Below are positions 11,038 through 22,000 of a stretch of 52,927 nt of DNA, one piece after another. This DNA comes from Rhizoclosmatium globosum. Its lineage: Eukaryota > Chytridiomycota > Chytridiomycetes > Chytridiales > Chytriomycetaceae. The notes under the pieces are model-generated. The model saw only the letters and a program-made list of their open reading frames with translations. It did not search any database and was not told the DNA's origin. The stretch covers positions 1 to 52,927 of the forward strand of contig MCGO01000245.1 of the NCBI GenBank assembly GCA_002104985.1. The letters are read 5' to 3'. The position numbers and the translations under genes are program-made. Position 1 is the first letter of the stretch, and the number at the start of each line of letters is the position of its first letter.

Positions 11038-11579
11038 AAGGCATAGTGCCCACAGTGCTCATGGAACTGCTCACTGCACATATAGGTATGAACAAACCAC
11101 AAGCAAGAACAACTATCATCCAGGGAATGAAAACATTAACAGAAGGGGTTAGAGGACTCTGGAAAAAGAGATGTGATATAACAGTAGAATGGGAACAAAC
11201 AATGGCAGTGCCAAGAATAACAAGTGACATGAAAAGAAACCGGAAAAAACCCTCAACAGCAATAACAACGATGGACAGTGAAGAAACAGAGAACAAGGAA
11301 ATAAACACCCAAGACCATAACCAGACACAGGCCCAAACCCAACCTGACACAGGAAACAGAACTCCTGAGACAGATGCAGAAGCAACGAACCCCCAAAGCA
11401 GAAAGAGGAAACAGAACAACCCACCAAAAAAGACAAAAAAGAAACCAAGAAAGCACATACCAGCCAAACCCATCACAAAGAGGCAAGAACTAGAACAGAG
11501 TATAAGATGTCTCACATGCCAAGATAGAAACGAAGACAATGTAGACCAAAATGGCTATCACGTGTGCAGCCAAGAATAA
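11022..11579 (+). pseudogene. LINE second frame, basic Cys/His tail
   Basis: 185 residues, overlapping the RNase H frame by 16 nt in the -1 frame. The middle is Lys/Arg/Thr/Gln-rich (nucleic-acid-binding character). The end reads CLTCQDR...GYHVCSQE, a possible C-x2-C...H-x-C knuckle. In an intact element it was probably fused to the upstream frame. The frame change occurs at GGAAAAAATCC, so a slip or an indel in the A run is the simplest cause. Confidence 0.6.
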
Positions 11580-11980
11580 CACAACGAATGAGAGCCATAA
11601 AACTATTCACAGAACACAAGAAAGGGGCTAAAATATTAAGGCCAGGAATGATTGAAATCTCCAAGACAGCAAGAGACTCATATGAATCAAACACCCCAGT
11701 GGAAACAGAATATGTAGAACCAGCCACAAGCCAGAACAGACAGAAAAACAAGAAAAACATGGATGAAGACAGAGAAAGAATCAAAGAAAGAATTAAACGA
11801 AGAAGAGAGAAGCATGACCACTGTCGACAACGACGACAACAAGCACCAAAGACCAGAACAGCAAACCAAGACCAAGCAGAAGGAAGAACCACAGAAAACA
11901 GACAAGAAGAGACACTCGACAATGGAAACTTAGAGTGGGAAGCAATGCAGGAAAACGGAGGAGGGGAGGAAATGGAATAA
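11564..11980 (+). pseudogene. LINE third frame, charged tail
   Basis: The frame opens without an ATG (GTG) and overlaps the previous one by 16 nt, again in the -1 frame. It continues for about 138 residues rich in Arg, Glu, Gln and Lys, with a long predicted helix (DEDRERIKERIKRRRE). No known domain. The overlap contains the 44-bp sequence that is repeated at 8550-8593. Probably the frameshifted C-terminus of the LINE protein. Confidence 0.5.
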
Positions 11981-12197
11981 CAAGTGGCCAGGAACAAGTA
12001 CACTGGGGGAGGGAAGACATGGGGGAAGGAAGAGTTGAAGGGGTCGATTTGTTGAAGGGATTGTATATAAAATGCCATTTGGGCGGGCCAGAGCCGTATT
12101 GTTGGGGGATGGACTTGAAAAGCACACCAGTGATTTGTTTTATTCTTAAATAAAGCGAGGCAAGGACCTCTTACTCAAAAAAAAAAATTGAATTCTT

Positions 12198-12827
12198 TCA
12201 TTTCTTCTGGGTAACAGCCTTCTCACAGGCCTGGAGCCACGTCGCAATGTTGCCATACTGGGTGAAATCAACACTGAGCATGCGAACCCATTCAATGAAC
12301 GATTTGACATGGACATCCACAAGGGAAAATGATTTGCCAATTATGAATGGGTGCTTGGCTAGGGCATCGTCCAGGACGTGGAGGGCCTTGTGCAATTTCT
12401 TGAGGGAACGAGCCGCTTCAAACGGGGAACGTTCGCCAACAGGAATGGATTCCTTGGATTTGGTCTCAGGAGCCGAAGGCAAATGACCAAAGTAGGTGCC
12501 AGCCGCCAATGACAACGTCGTGCTCGACCATACCAACCAAGACATGGCTTGTCCACGTTGTGGGCCTGGCTCAGGATACAGGCCGGCCTTGGTACCAAAC
12601 ACCTCTCCAAGATAGATGGTGATAGCTGCGGATTCCCAAATTGGCGTGCCGTTGTGGACAATGACAGGGACGCGACCATTCGGATTGACAGCCAAGAACG
12701 CGGGCGATTCTGTATCACCATTTGCGATGCTGAGCTCTTTCACCTCGTGCTCAACACCCAGCGCAGCAAGGACATCGTGCGTTGTGCCAGCTGTCGAGTA
12801 CGGCATGTAGTAGAACATCAGAGTCAT
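12198..12827 (-). CDS. Glutathione S-transferase
   Basis: Single exon, 209 residues. The N-terminal thioredoxin-like domain has the start MTLMFYYMPYSTAG, a cis-Pro loop (GRVPVIV) and the GSH-binding WESAAI motif (usually ESxAI). The C-terminal all-helical domain ends with SLVDVHVKSFIEW, in place of the usual S-x-AD N-capping box. The fold joins glutathione to electrophiles in the cytosol. Length is normal for the family. The poly(A) end of the LINE lies about 10 bp beyond the stop codon on the opposite strand, so the native 3' UTR is displaced and the transcript must read into antisense LINE sequence. Confidence 0.85.
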   Translation of the reverse strand: MTLMFYYMPYSTAGTTHDVLAALGVEHEVKELSIANGDTESPAFLAVNPNGRVPVIVHNGTPIWESAAITIYLGEVFGTKAGLYPEPGPQRGQAMSWLVWSSTTLSLAAGTYFGHLPSAPETKSKESIPVGERSPFEAARSLKKLHKALHVLDDALAKHPFIIGKSFSLVDVHVKSFIEWVRMLSVDFTQYGNIATWLQACEKAVTQKK

Positions 12828-13825
12828 GATGATGCAGGCAGTGAGGGCAAAATGCGAATTTTAGAGAGTCAAAGAGAGGGGCGGATTTTGTGGTAAGGGA
12901 GTGGGGAAGTCGTAGGTAAGTCAATGTTACACAAACCAAATAATTTACTTTTGGGTGTTCATAAAACAAAGAGGGAGGCAAGGACAACACACTCGCTGAT
13001 TCCAAGTTCTCCTTGACTCTCAGTGTTAACTTCTATTGTATTTCCTAAAGTGTAAGGAGCATGGTCCGAAAAAAGCAGAGTAACCAACTTTTCATGAGTA
13101 AACAATTTTGCGCTTGCCAGTAGTAGGAGGGTTTGTTATGGCTAATATGTGAGTTGACGTAGTTAATGCGGGGACACCAATACACCCAAACGCCAACACA
13201 GGATCCACCTCCTTGACTACTCCCAAGTAAATGTCCGCAAACATTTTTACAGAAGTATTCAAGTCGGCGAAGCTCGAACAAAGATGTACGATGGACCCAA
13301 AGAGAGGGTTTATTAAAAAGAGTGAGATTCGGAGCATCGAGTACCCTACGGAACTGGTTGAGAGCCGAGAAGTTCCAACAAACTAATAATGAATGTTCTT
13401 CATGAAATTATTATTTTTTTCATCTGGTAGAATTCAATTTCTTGAATCAATTTCGCTGACCAAGCCCACCACCGGCACTGCGATTAAGGCCACAAGCCAA
13501 ATGGTTCTGCTCTAACTTATATGAGTGCTTAATACCGGGAAACATATAACTCGTTGGTGCCCAGTTCAAAGATTTATAAGTTCATAGTGTTTTCCAGTGT
13601 ACGTCGGCATTGATTTCGCAAATTGACAACATTTACATTCGTGAAGCCTAATTTAAGATAACACTTCATGTGTACAACCACATTCCAAAATCTATCGCCA
13701 ATAACCGCTGACCAAGCAAAATTTTCAAGCGCACTTGCCAACACGCTCCGCGCCTCCGACTCAAATTTCACCTTTTCTTCCCCATCGCATTCAAAAAAGA
13801 AATTTTGACCAAAACGCCCAAAAAA
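12828..13825. other. Intergenic region, no gene recognised
   Basis: About 1 kb between the divergent GST and propeller genes. Short minus-strand frames near 13045-13337 read smoothly (for example GVVKEVDPVLAFGCIG) but have no clear start, splice sites or family. Probably holds both promoters. Confidence 0.4.
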
Positions 13826-15223
13826 ATGCGTACCAGTTTGTCTCTCCTCCTTGCTGCAACTGCCGTGTCAACCTTCGCAGCACCTGCTGTTACAACGACT
13901 AACGCAGCCCCTGAAGTTCCTGTCGCGGATGCCCATCCAGTTGCTGGTCTCGTCCCAAGCCCAACTCCTGTTACCCAGCTCGTTGGAGTCGCCGCGGACG
14001 GTACCTTCTGGCGTAAGACCTCGATCGACTCTCCATCGTGGTCCCAGATGAGCACCGCAATTAAGGGTATCGACGTGATCGACTACTACAACTCGGCATT
14101 TTACGTAATTGGCAAGGACAGCTACATCTACAATTGCCGTTCCCTCTCTGTTTGGGACGACTGTTTCAAGATCGCGAACTCGGGTCCTATCAAGAGTTTG
14201 GCTTTGTACGTTTTGAACGGAATTCCAGGCTACGTCGGCGTCCAGATGGATGGGCAATTGGTCTTCCGTTCTGATTTAAGCACGGACTGGATTCCTATTC
14301 CTGGTTCCGGCACTGTGATTGACATCACCGTATTGTCCAACCCTTATCCCGTTGGAAACAGTCTTCTTGGAACGGGACCTGATTTGTACTTGTACACAAG
14401 ACAGAACTTGACTGCGCCATGGGTGTTCGTTCCAGGATCGTGTTGCGTCTATCGCACTGTCCAGTTCCCTGATGGCTCCATTGTTGGTGTTGGCACTGAC
14501 AACCAGCTTTACCAGACTCAATCGTTGAGCCCTGTCAAGTGGTCATTAATTCCAAACTCTGGCTCCGTGGTATCGGTCACTCCAAGATTCCAATTTACCA
14601 CCACCACTGTCTTGCTTGGTATTGCGGCTGACGGTTCTCTTTGGGGCAAGAACCGCGGAGTAACAACCAACTGGATTCAAGTCGCAGGACCCAAGGCACT
14701 CGATTTAATTCAGCTTCCTGATTTGACTTTTGTGGTGGTTGGCCAAGACAACAACCTATACAACTGCCAAACTCTTGTACAGTGCACCTTGGTTCCTAAT
14801 TCAGGAAGAGTTAAGAGTATCGACTACTTCCGTGACTTAAACCCAATTACTGGCAAGAGAACCTTCCTCGGAGTTGGAATGGATAACCAGCTTTACACTC
14901 GTTCCGATTTGGATGGTCCATGGGTATACGTTCCAAACTCTGGAACTGTTGTTGATGTGACCATTACATCCTACGGCTCCATTATTGGAACTGCACCGGA
15001 TGGCAACTTGTACACAAAGCAAACTCTGAATGCCCCATGGGTCATTGTTCCTAACTCGTGCTGCGTTTCTAGAACTGCTCAATTTAACTTTGAAGAGGTA
15101 CAAATCACATACGGAGTTGGAGGTGACGAGATTTATACAAAGTCAAACTTGAATGCCAACTGGGTGCTTGTTCCAAACTCTAAGTCAGTTGCCAACATTG
15201 CTATTGTTAAGCTTTTCAACTGA
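13826..15223 (+). CDS. Secreted beta-propeller protein, tachylectin-2-like, two five-blade halves
   Basis: 465 residues, single exon. The start is the ATG at 13826, which gives an immediate signal peptide (MRTSLSLLLAATAV). The mature part is ten repeats of about 41 residues with the pattern G-x-D-x-x-L-Y-x-(R/K)...W-x-x-V-P-N-S-G. The order of variants repeats exactly: blades 2 and 7 have YNCxxL...C, blades 4 and 9 have SCCV. So the gene is an internal duplication of a five-blade unit. Tachylectin-2 is a five-blade GlcNAc-binding propeller; lectin function here is inference. TECPR/tectonin-like propellers are the alternative. AATAAA-type sequence follows at about 15272. Confidence 0.75.
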   Translation: MRTSLSLLLAATAVSTFAAPAVTTTNAAPEVPVADAHPVAGLVPSPTPVTQLVGVAADGTFWRKTSIDSPSWSQMSTAIKGIDVIDYYNSAFYVIGKDSYIYNCRSLSVWDDCFKIANSGPIKSLALYVLNGIPGYVGVQMDGQLVFRSDLSTDWIPIPGSGTVIDITVLSNPYPVGNSLLGTGPDLYLYTRQNLTAPWVFVPGSCCVYRTVQFPDGSIVGVGTDNQLYQTQSLSPVKWSLIPNSGSVVSVTPRFQFTTTTVLLGIAADGSLWGKNRGVTTNWIQVAGPKALDLIQLPDLTFVVVGQDNNLYNCQTLVQCTLVPNSGRVKSIDYFRDLNPITGKRTFLGVGMDNQLYTRSDLDGPWVYVPNSGTVVDVTITSYGSIIGTAPDGNLYTKQTLNAPWVIVPNSCCVSRTAQFNFEEVQITYGVGGDEIYTKSNLNANWVLVPNSKSVANIAIVKLFN

Positions 15224-15396
15224 TTATGAAATTCGTTTCTCCTTCTCTTTTCTCATTCATATTAGCCAAATCAAAAATAAAACCTTTGAGCAAACCTCAT
15301 AAAATCACTTGTATTTAAAATGCTTTTAATTTTACTAAACAACTCAATAAATGTTGATATGAAGAATCAAGATGGAAAGGAAGAGGAGGAAAAGTC

Positions 15397-17035
15397 TTAT
15401 TGTTTGTGGCAGAGAACTTGGTACACAGTTTCGTGCAACTCCTTGCCTCCGAAAGGAACTCTGGCACCTTTCAAGTTGATGGCAACACCACCACAACTGT
15501 ATGCGCCTTCGTGTTTATCGAAACCTTGGAACAAACCATGGTGCCCAACAGCAACTCTTGCAATATAGAAGCAGGTACCATCCTCCTCACATCCAGCCTC
15601 AACAGCATGAGCAGGAACATTTCCATTCTTATCCTCAACCCACATAGTGTCTTCCAAGGAATGAAGGACTTCATGGCCGTATCGGATTTCAATCTCACGC
15701 TCAAAGTAGTTGACAAGTGGGAACTTTGCACCTTGACGAATCTTTCCAAGACGGTAGGCAGAACCAATCTTGACACGAGCGACGTAAATTTCGACGCCGT
15801 CAGTGTCATGACCGACTTTCTGGGCACCTTCGGGGACACCGCCACCAGGTGGCATCTGGACCCAGTGGTCATGCAATTTCAAGGACTGGATTTTCTTTTG
15901 GGCACGGGTAACGAGAGGGTTGGCGCTCAAGGTACGGTCGTTGTTGGTAAGCAGCAGGATCTTGTTCTCCTTGGCGTAGTAAACGGCGTTACCAAACTCT
16001 GGCACGACTTCGACGGCGAGAGGAGTGAAGGTGTCCGGAGAAGCATTGGCGAAACTCTTGTGACCGATTTCCTTGTAAATGATGGAAACGAGCTCTGAGC
16101 AGAACACAGTGTTCTTCTTGGATTGGGATGGGTGGGGGAAGAACTCCTTGGTGACGTTGCTGAAAATCTCCAAATCCTTGTAAAGAGACTGGGAAGCAGA
16201 AGCAATGACAGGAAGGAGGTTCGTAATTGGATCTAGTTGCAGGAGATGAGATTTTGTCTTGTGGAAACATGAAACAGGACTTACATCCAAATTCGTGGTA
16301 CTTGTTGTAAAGATCCAAGAGGAGAGTTGGGTTCTCCTTCAATCTCGCCTCCATGAATGCACGCTCCTCAGGGGTCAATGGGCAGATACCAACATCTGAA
16401 TCACCCTCCTTGACAACAGCAGCAAAGTCTCTAATCTGGGGCCCCAAGTGGAACGAGCCTGGCTTAGTTGGGTGATCAACAGGCAGCACCTTTGAGTCTG
16501 TTCAGGATTAAAGTGGGTTAGCACGTGTTTCAACAACCACATCAAATAGTCCGCTACTCACAAACATAACCCGCAACTTCACCCGAAAAGACGGATTCGT
16601 ACAGGTAGAGTTTTCCCTCCTCGAGACAGTCCAGTGGCAGCACCGACTTGTCAACAAGGATTCCCGCATGGGTCCAAAGTTCGTGGAAGGGCGTGTCAAG
16701 GCGGGGCACGACCTCGTGAAGCTCGATCTTCTTGATGAAGTTGGCGACTGGATCCGCACCGGCAAAGAGCACTGCATCAAGTGGCTGTGTCATAGCAGGC
16801 AAGGCAGTAAGTAAGACTACTAGCACTAGCACTGGCACCCAGTGTAATACCACTCGGAGGCATCTTAATCTTAAGTTGATGACAAACCCACCTTCAAATT
16901 GTAGTCGTTGATCTGGAGCTCAGACAGCTTGAGCACAACTGGCTCCTCAGCTGGCCCTGTCTCGCCTGGCGCAGATGTCTTGGTGTCGTACATGCCATTG
17001 ACGCCGGCAACAAATCGTTTGAGGAAGGACATCAT
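15397..17035 (-). CDS. Permuted papain-fold (YiiX-like) protein with DM9 repeats
   Basis: Four exons (17035-16892, 16784-16562, 16497-16285, 16232-15397) give 471 residues. The N-terminal half has VLFAGADPVANF, a catalytic-type His in LWTHAGIL, an LGPQIRDF strand and, later, a catalytic-type Cys in FCSELVSIIYKEIG. This His-before-Cys order is that of permuted papain-like (YiiX/NlpC-P60-type) amidases or peptidases. The C-terminal half has two DM9 (DUF3421) units, opening VPEGAQKVGHDTDG and VPAHAVEAGCEEDG and ending GKELHETVYQVLC. DM9 modules in other organisms bind carbohydrate. No signal peptide, so probably intracellular. It converges on the propeller gene with 173 bp between the stops. Confidence 0.75.
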
Positions 17036-17209
17036 TTTGTGTCTTGGCTGTGTTTTTTCTGGGTTGTTCTTTCCAAATTGATGCCATGCTCTCGCACAAT
17101 CACCTTATTTCTAAGTATACTATATTCTTGACTATCTCTCGTATAAAAGGAAAAATGGGAATGGATAAAAAGGAAATCAACGATGCATTCACTCAAACCT
17201 GACGCATTT

Positions 17210-18761
17210 TTAACGTCTTCTACCCCCTCCACCATTGTTGTTTCCACGACGATCGTCATAACCTCCTTGATCATACTCTGAGTACCCTCTATTGTTGTTG
17301 TTGTTTCCATTGCCGCGGCGGTCATCGTATCCTCCTTGATCATATTCAGAATATCCTCTGGTATTGTTGTTGTTTCCCTTTCCGTATCCATCGTCGTACT
17401 CGCTGTATGGACGGTTACCGCCATCATCGTATTCAGAGTATGGACGGTTGCCTCCATCGTCGTACTCAGAGTAAGGTCTGCTGTTTCCCTTTCCATAACC
17501 ATCATCATACTCACTGTACGGACGGTTTCCACCATCATCATATTCAGAGTAAGGACGGTTTCCACCTCCGTTGTCATACTCGGAGTATGGACGGTTTCCT
17601 CCATCATCGTACTCAGAGTAAGGTCGCCCGTTGTCATCATACTGCGACTCATAACGACCTCCTCCTTGTTTGTAATCTCCTGCATAAGAATCGTAGCGAC
17701 CACCCCCATTTCCTCCATAATTGTAATCATCAGCAGCATAAGAGTCGTAACGACCGTCCTTGGCTCCGTAATTGTCTCTGTCGGCAGCATTCTTTCTCTT
17801 GCGGCAGCAGCAACACCACGAGACAATACCAACAATGATCAATAAAAGTCCAACACCGCCCCCAATAACAGCATAAAGAGTGGTTCCAGTCAAGAAGCCA
17901 GCCTCGGCAGCGGCAGCTGTAGTAGTTGCAACGGCAGTCGTAGTAATTGCAGTAGTTTTAGGGGCAGCAGTGGTTTTGGCAGCAGCACCAGAAGAAGTAG
18001 CGGCAGCAGTTGGTGCGACGAATCCAGTTGCACTAGCACCTCCAGCCGCCGCATTTGCATTCGCAGGAGCAGCCCCACCAAAAGGTTGAGCGCCAACAGG
18101 TGAAGGAGGTGGGGATGCATCAGAGTAAATCCAGACAGAATTGGCAGGGATTGATGAAGGAACACCAGTCAAACCAGTGTTTCCCTCAAACCAATACTGA
18201 CAAGGAAGATCAGCAGTACATTGAAGAGCATTCAAGTATCCACTGAAAGCAGCTGGCATTGATCCAGAGAAGAGATTGTTCTGGAACTGGCCCCAACGGA
18301 GAGATGATGAGCCCAATGAAGGAGGCAAGGCCCCTGTGAACCTGTTCCCATCGATATTCAGCACCCGCAGACTCGAGAAAGATCCAAAGACATCAGGAAG
18401 CGGACCGGTCATTGCGCATCCAGACAATATGCTGTTCAGTGTTGGAAGATTAAATGCGGGTTAAATTCAATAACAACTTACAGAACTTGCAGATTTGGCA
18501 GTGCCGCCAGACCAGATGGAAACGGTTGATACGTCCACGCAAGTTGAGTTGATGAACAAGTCATGTTCCTATCAGAGCAAGAGCGAACCAATTAGGAGAT
18601 GGACATAAGGAAAAGCATGCTCCAAAGTCAAGTGAGTGTGCTTACAATTGGAAGACGTTTCCTCCGTTATCACACTGGATGACATTGTATGGATCGTTGC
18701 AACAGTTGGCCACGTCGAAGTTAGGCAAGGCAAACACATTGTTGAAGGTCTGGCAGTCCAT
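17210..18761 (-). CDS. LRR receptor-like single-pass membrane protein with YSEYD repeats
   Basis: Exons 18761-18646, 18568-18482 and 18431-17210 give 474 residues from the first in-frame ATG. The N-terminus has the cap DCQTFNNVF...NCCND...IQCDNGG, as in plant-type LRR ectodomains. LRRs follow (LPNLQVLILSGC, LRVLNIDGN). Then come a Pro/Ala/Thr-rich stalk, one membrane helix (TLYAVIGGGVGLLLIIVGIV) and a CCCC-RKRK stop-transfer. The cytoplasmic tail has about ten RPYSEYDDGGN-type repeats rich in Tyr, Asp and Gly, and no kinase. A signal peptide is expected but not visible; it may lie on an upstream exon, since an acceptor-like TGGAG precedes the ATG. Confidence 0.75.
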
Positions 18762-19068
18762 TTGGGTGGGCAAGTGTCTCCAGCCAGAAAATTGAAAAAG
18801 GGTCACGCACAACAAGTTTCACACAAGTTTCATCAATGTTTCTTCATAAACAATAGCATTAATCACTGTTTGATAAAGTGTATTTACATTATGTTTTTCA
18901 TTTAAGGGCAACACTCAAAGTTTTCCTAGTTGAAGCTTCCACCAAAATAGTCTGGCCAAGGACCCTATTTATTACAAAATAGTGCACAATTATTGATATT
19001 TTAATTCATGCCTCTTCAATTTCTTTAAGTGCGATAATGGAAGTGCGCCAAAGGTGCCTCTCAAAGCA

Positions 19069-22000
19069 ATGAAAAACTTTCCATCAAAATCAGCAACAAT
19101 GTCGCTGGAAGTGGCTCTTGTCCCTGGATCGGGGCGAAGTCAATTCATTGTTGAAACTGGTGGTCTGGACAACCCTATCGTTCAAGGGCAATTGCAACTG
19201 TCTCAACGGGGAGAAACAGCAATTACAATTACGAATGCTATAGTCACTGTTCGCGGCGTCATTAGATCAAACAACAGTGAAACGGACATAGTGGATATTC
19301 CAACACTGGTGTATGACTCGCCTAACAATGACGCTCTTTCACGTCCGCACTTGCTTCCGTTCACAGTTGATTTGGGTACTAATATACTGCTTCCATCGCA
19401 TGGAAAGCGTGTGGAATACTCACTTCATGCAAAAGTCATCTTCACTACTTCTTTGAGTAGGTACACTTCCGTAGTTGAGGCAGTTGCTCCACTCACTATG
19501 GTACCCAATGAAAATGCACGCGCACTTCTTCTCGCTGCCCAGGCACCCGTGACTGTTGCAAATGGGGACGATTCTGTTGACCCAAACAAGCCCGTCGAAC
19601 AAGAAGCAATCAACTTTGTTCTCAATGTGGCGCGTCGTGCCGTGCTTGTTGGCGATGACTTTATTGCTCAACTCAATGTTGAATCTGCAAAAGCTGACCT
19701 CCGGAAAGTCGTATTGTCTCTACAGGCCCAAACCATCCAACATCTTGAAGAGGGAGACAGTCCTGGTCCACTTGAAACTCTCGCCTCCATCGAGGATACA
19801 TCATTTGTAAGCAATGAAGCCCCAAATGATCAAGTAAATAACGAGGCATCCAGACTGATCACACTCAGTGTTCCACCAGACATCATTCCTTCTATCGAGA
19901 CACAATCATTTGGCCATGAGCACCTCCTCAAAATGGAAATTTTTTCAAGAAATGAAGAAAATCCTGTTGCTATCGTCAGTATCCCTGTTGTGGTTGTCAT
20001 GCGGGGCACTCTGGTAGATTTAAAGGGCGTTCCGCAACTCGTTCGTCAGGTTTCTTTGGATCCCACTAGAAATGAACCACCCGTTTCAAAATCAGAAATG
20101 GAATCTTCTGTTATCGGACAGTTTATTGCAACTCGTTCATTCCGTCCTTTGAAAAGTCATGCTGATGAGCTTTCACTCAATATCGGTGAAGCTATAACAG
20201 TCAAGTAAGTTTGATCATTTTGAAAATAAGATTTCTCATTCTTGTTTTGTCAATAGATACATGTTCTCTGATGGATGGGCATACACAGTCAAGGAAACTG
20301 GTGAAGCTGGATTTATTCAAATGCATTATGTGGTCGAACGTGATTACATTCCTCAAAAGGAAATGACTCTTATTTCATCTAGTAAATCATCATTAATTTT
20401 GCTTTTGAGATGGAACTGATAGAAACATTACCCCCCAGAAAAGCAATCTGCTATCCCTACAAAGCAATCAGAAACGATCCCGGTAACAGAAATAACGCGA
20501 CAGTCATCTGTCTATGCAACAAAGCCTGCTCCGCCAACAAAAGGGGTCAAGAAAGGGTTTTTCGCACAATTCTTAAAGGCCAACACCAATACTGTCGCAG
20601 TAAAACCGGCAGTCCCTATCGTCGCTGTCGCAGTAAAACCGGTAGTCCCGATCGTCGTCGATGAAGTCGTTTCGGTCAAGACTGCTATCGCCCACCTTGG
20701 TCTTTTGCACAGATTTTGCGTTTTGGAAAACAAAACCGACCAATATGCGGACTGGAGATACCTTTGCCATGCTGAACGTCGCTACCTCAAATGGCTCGAC
20801 TACTTGTTTGAAATCAGGCCCTCTCCAGAATCTATGCCTCTCCCTCCTTTAGACGTAGCTCTTATGTGGCACGCACATATGTTGAACCCGTTACGCTACT
20901 TTGAAGATAATTTCTTCATTTTCGGCTTCATGTCTCCATACAACATTCCTTTTGAACGAATGCACAACCTCCCAGGTGAAAATTATGAACCCCGAGATGG
21001 GTCTCAAGAGACATGGGAAACGTTTGCAAAAGAGCCGTTCCACCTCCCTCTTGGAGACGAATCTCCATTTCCGTTTAAATGTCCTTGGTGTTCAAACGAG
21101 TTTGAAATTGGAGCGAATTCTTACACGAAATATCGTATGAAGGATTCAATGTTCAGGTGTCCCAACAAGACATGTGGAGCACAATGCAGCGCTGATACTG
21201 TGAGCGCAAAGCGGTTTTTGGATGACATTGATCGATGGAAATTGTCGCAAAGAATTATGAAAGGAATAGCCCTTCATCCACAAACTGGAACACCTGACTA
21301 CAAATCAGCTACTCGAGATTTGGGCATCTTGTTTCAATACGGGTTGCCAGATAATTTCAGAGACGATCCTTCAAAGTGCAATTGGAATGAAATTGAAATT
21401 GCTTTGAGAGGACATATGAAGTTGCTAATGCAATTGGGTGCCTTGAGTGCAAGAGTACGCAAGTCATCGCTGCCAAAAATGACACGCGCTTATAGGAACA
21501 TTGTTACTCCTTTGACTTTGGATCTTGTTGGGGCAGTGATTAGACAGCGTGGCTTCACAGGTAAAATGGTTGGTGGATTTGTGGACTGGCAAGAACGCGA
21601 TACATTGCCAAACGCTACGATTCGTTACAAGCTCTTTTTGACTTTGATGAGAAAGGAACGTAAACAGTTCTTAGTACCAACGCTAGGTAAGAATATTAGT
21701 GCCTGTGTCCAAAGGATGGTATTGATTTCGAAACTTAACAGATGTCGATTTGATGTGGCATACGCACCAATGCCATCCTGTACAGTACAAAGATTACGGC
21801 ATTCGTAATTTGGGCCTCGTCATCAACCATGACGATACTATTGAAGCCAAAAACTTGACTACAAAATTTGACGAAACAGCCATAAAATGGAAGTCTCACT
21901 TTGGTTCAACCTATTCCGCATACATCAAAGAATCCAACTGGTTTCGTCTGCCAACACCAGCAGTGTACCCCGACTACGCAATCAAAGCCCGAGAAAACGC

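Larger units (their letters stand above)
8836..12187 (+). mobile_element. 5'-truncated LINE retrotransposon with RNase H and poly(A) tail
   Basis: The open frame begins abruptly after a stop at 8833, has no reverse-transcriptase palm motifs, and continues through an RNase H domain and a Cys/His region. The 3' end has AATAAA-like signals near 12150 and finishes in an 11-nt A run at about 12177-12187. Loss of the 5' part with an intact A-tailed 3' end is the usual product of incomplete target-primed reverse transcription. Three successive frames (8836-11037, 11022-11579, 11564-11980) carry the coding sequence. No target-site duplication was found by eye. Confidence 0.85.

Noticed and set aside
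11022..11579. Programmed -1 frameshifting in the LINE
   Set aside because: Both overlaps are 16 nt in the -1 frame, but neither has a standard slippery heptamer and the element is already 5'-truncated; random indels are simpler.
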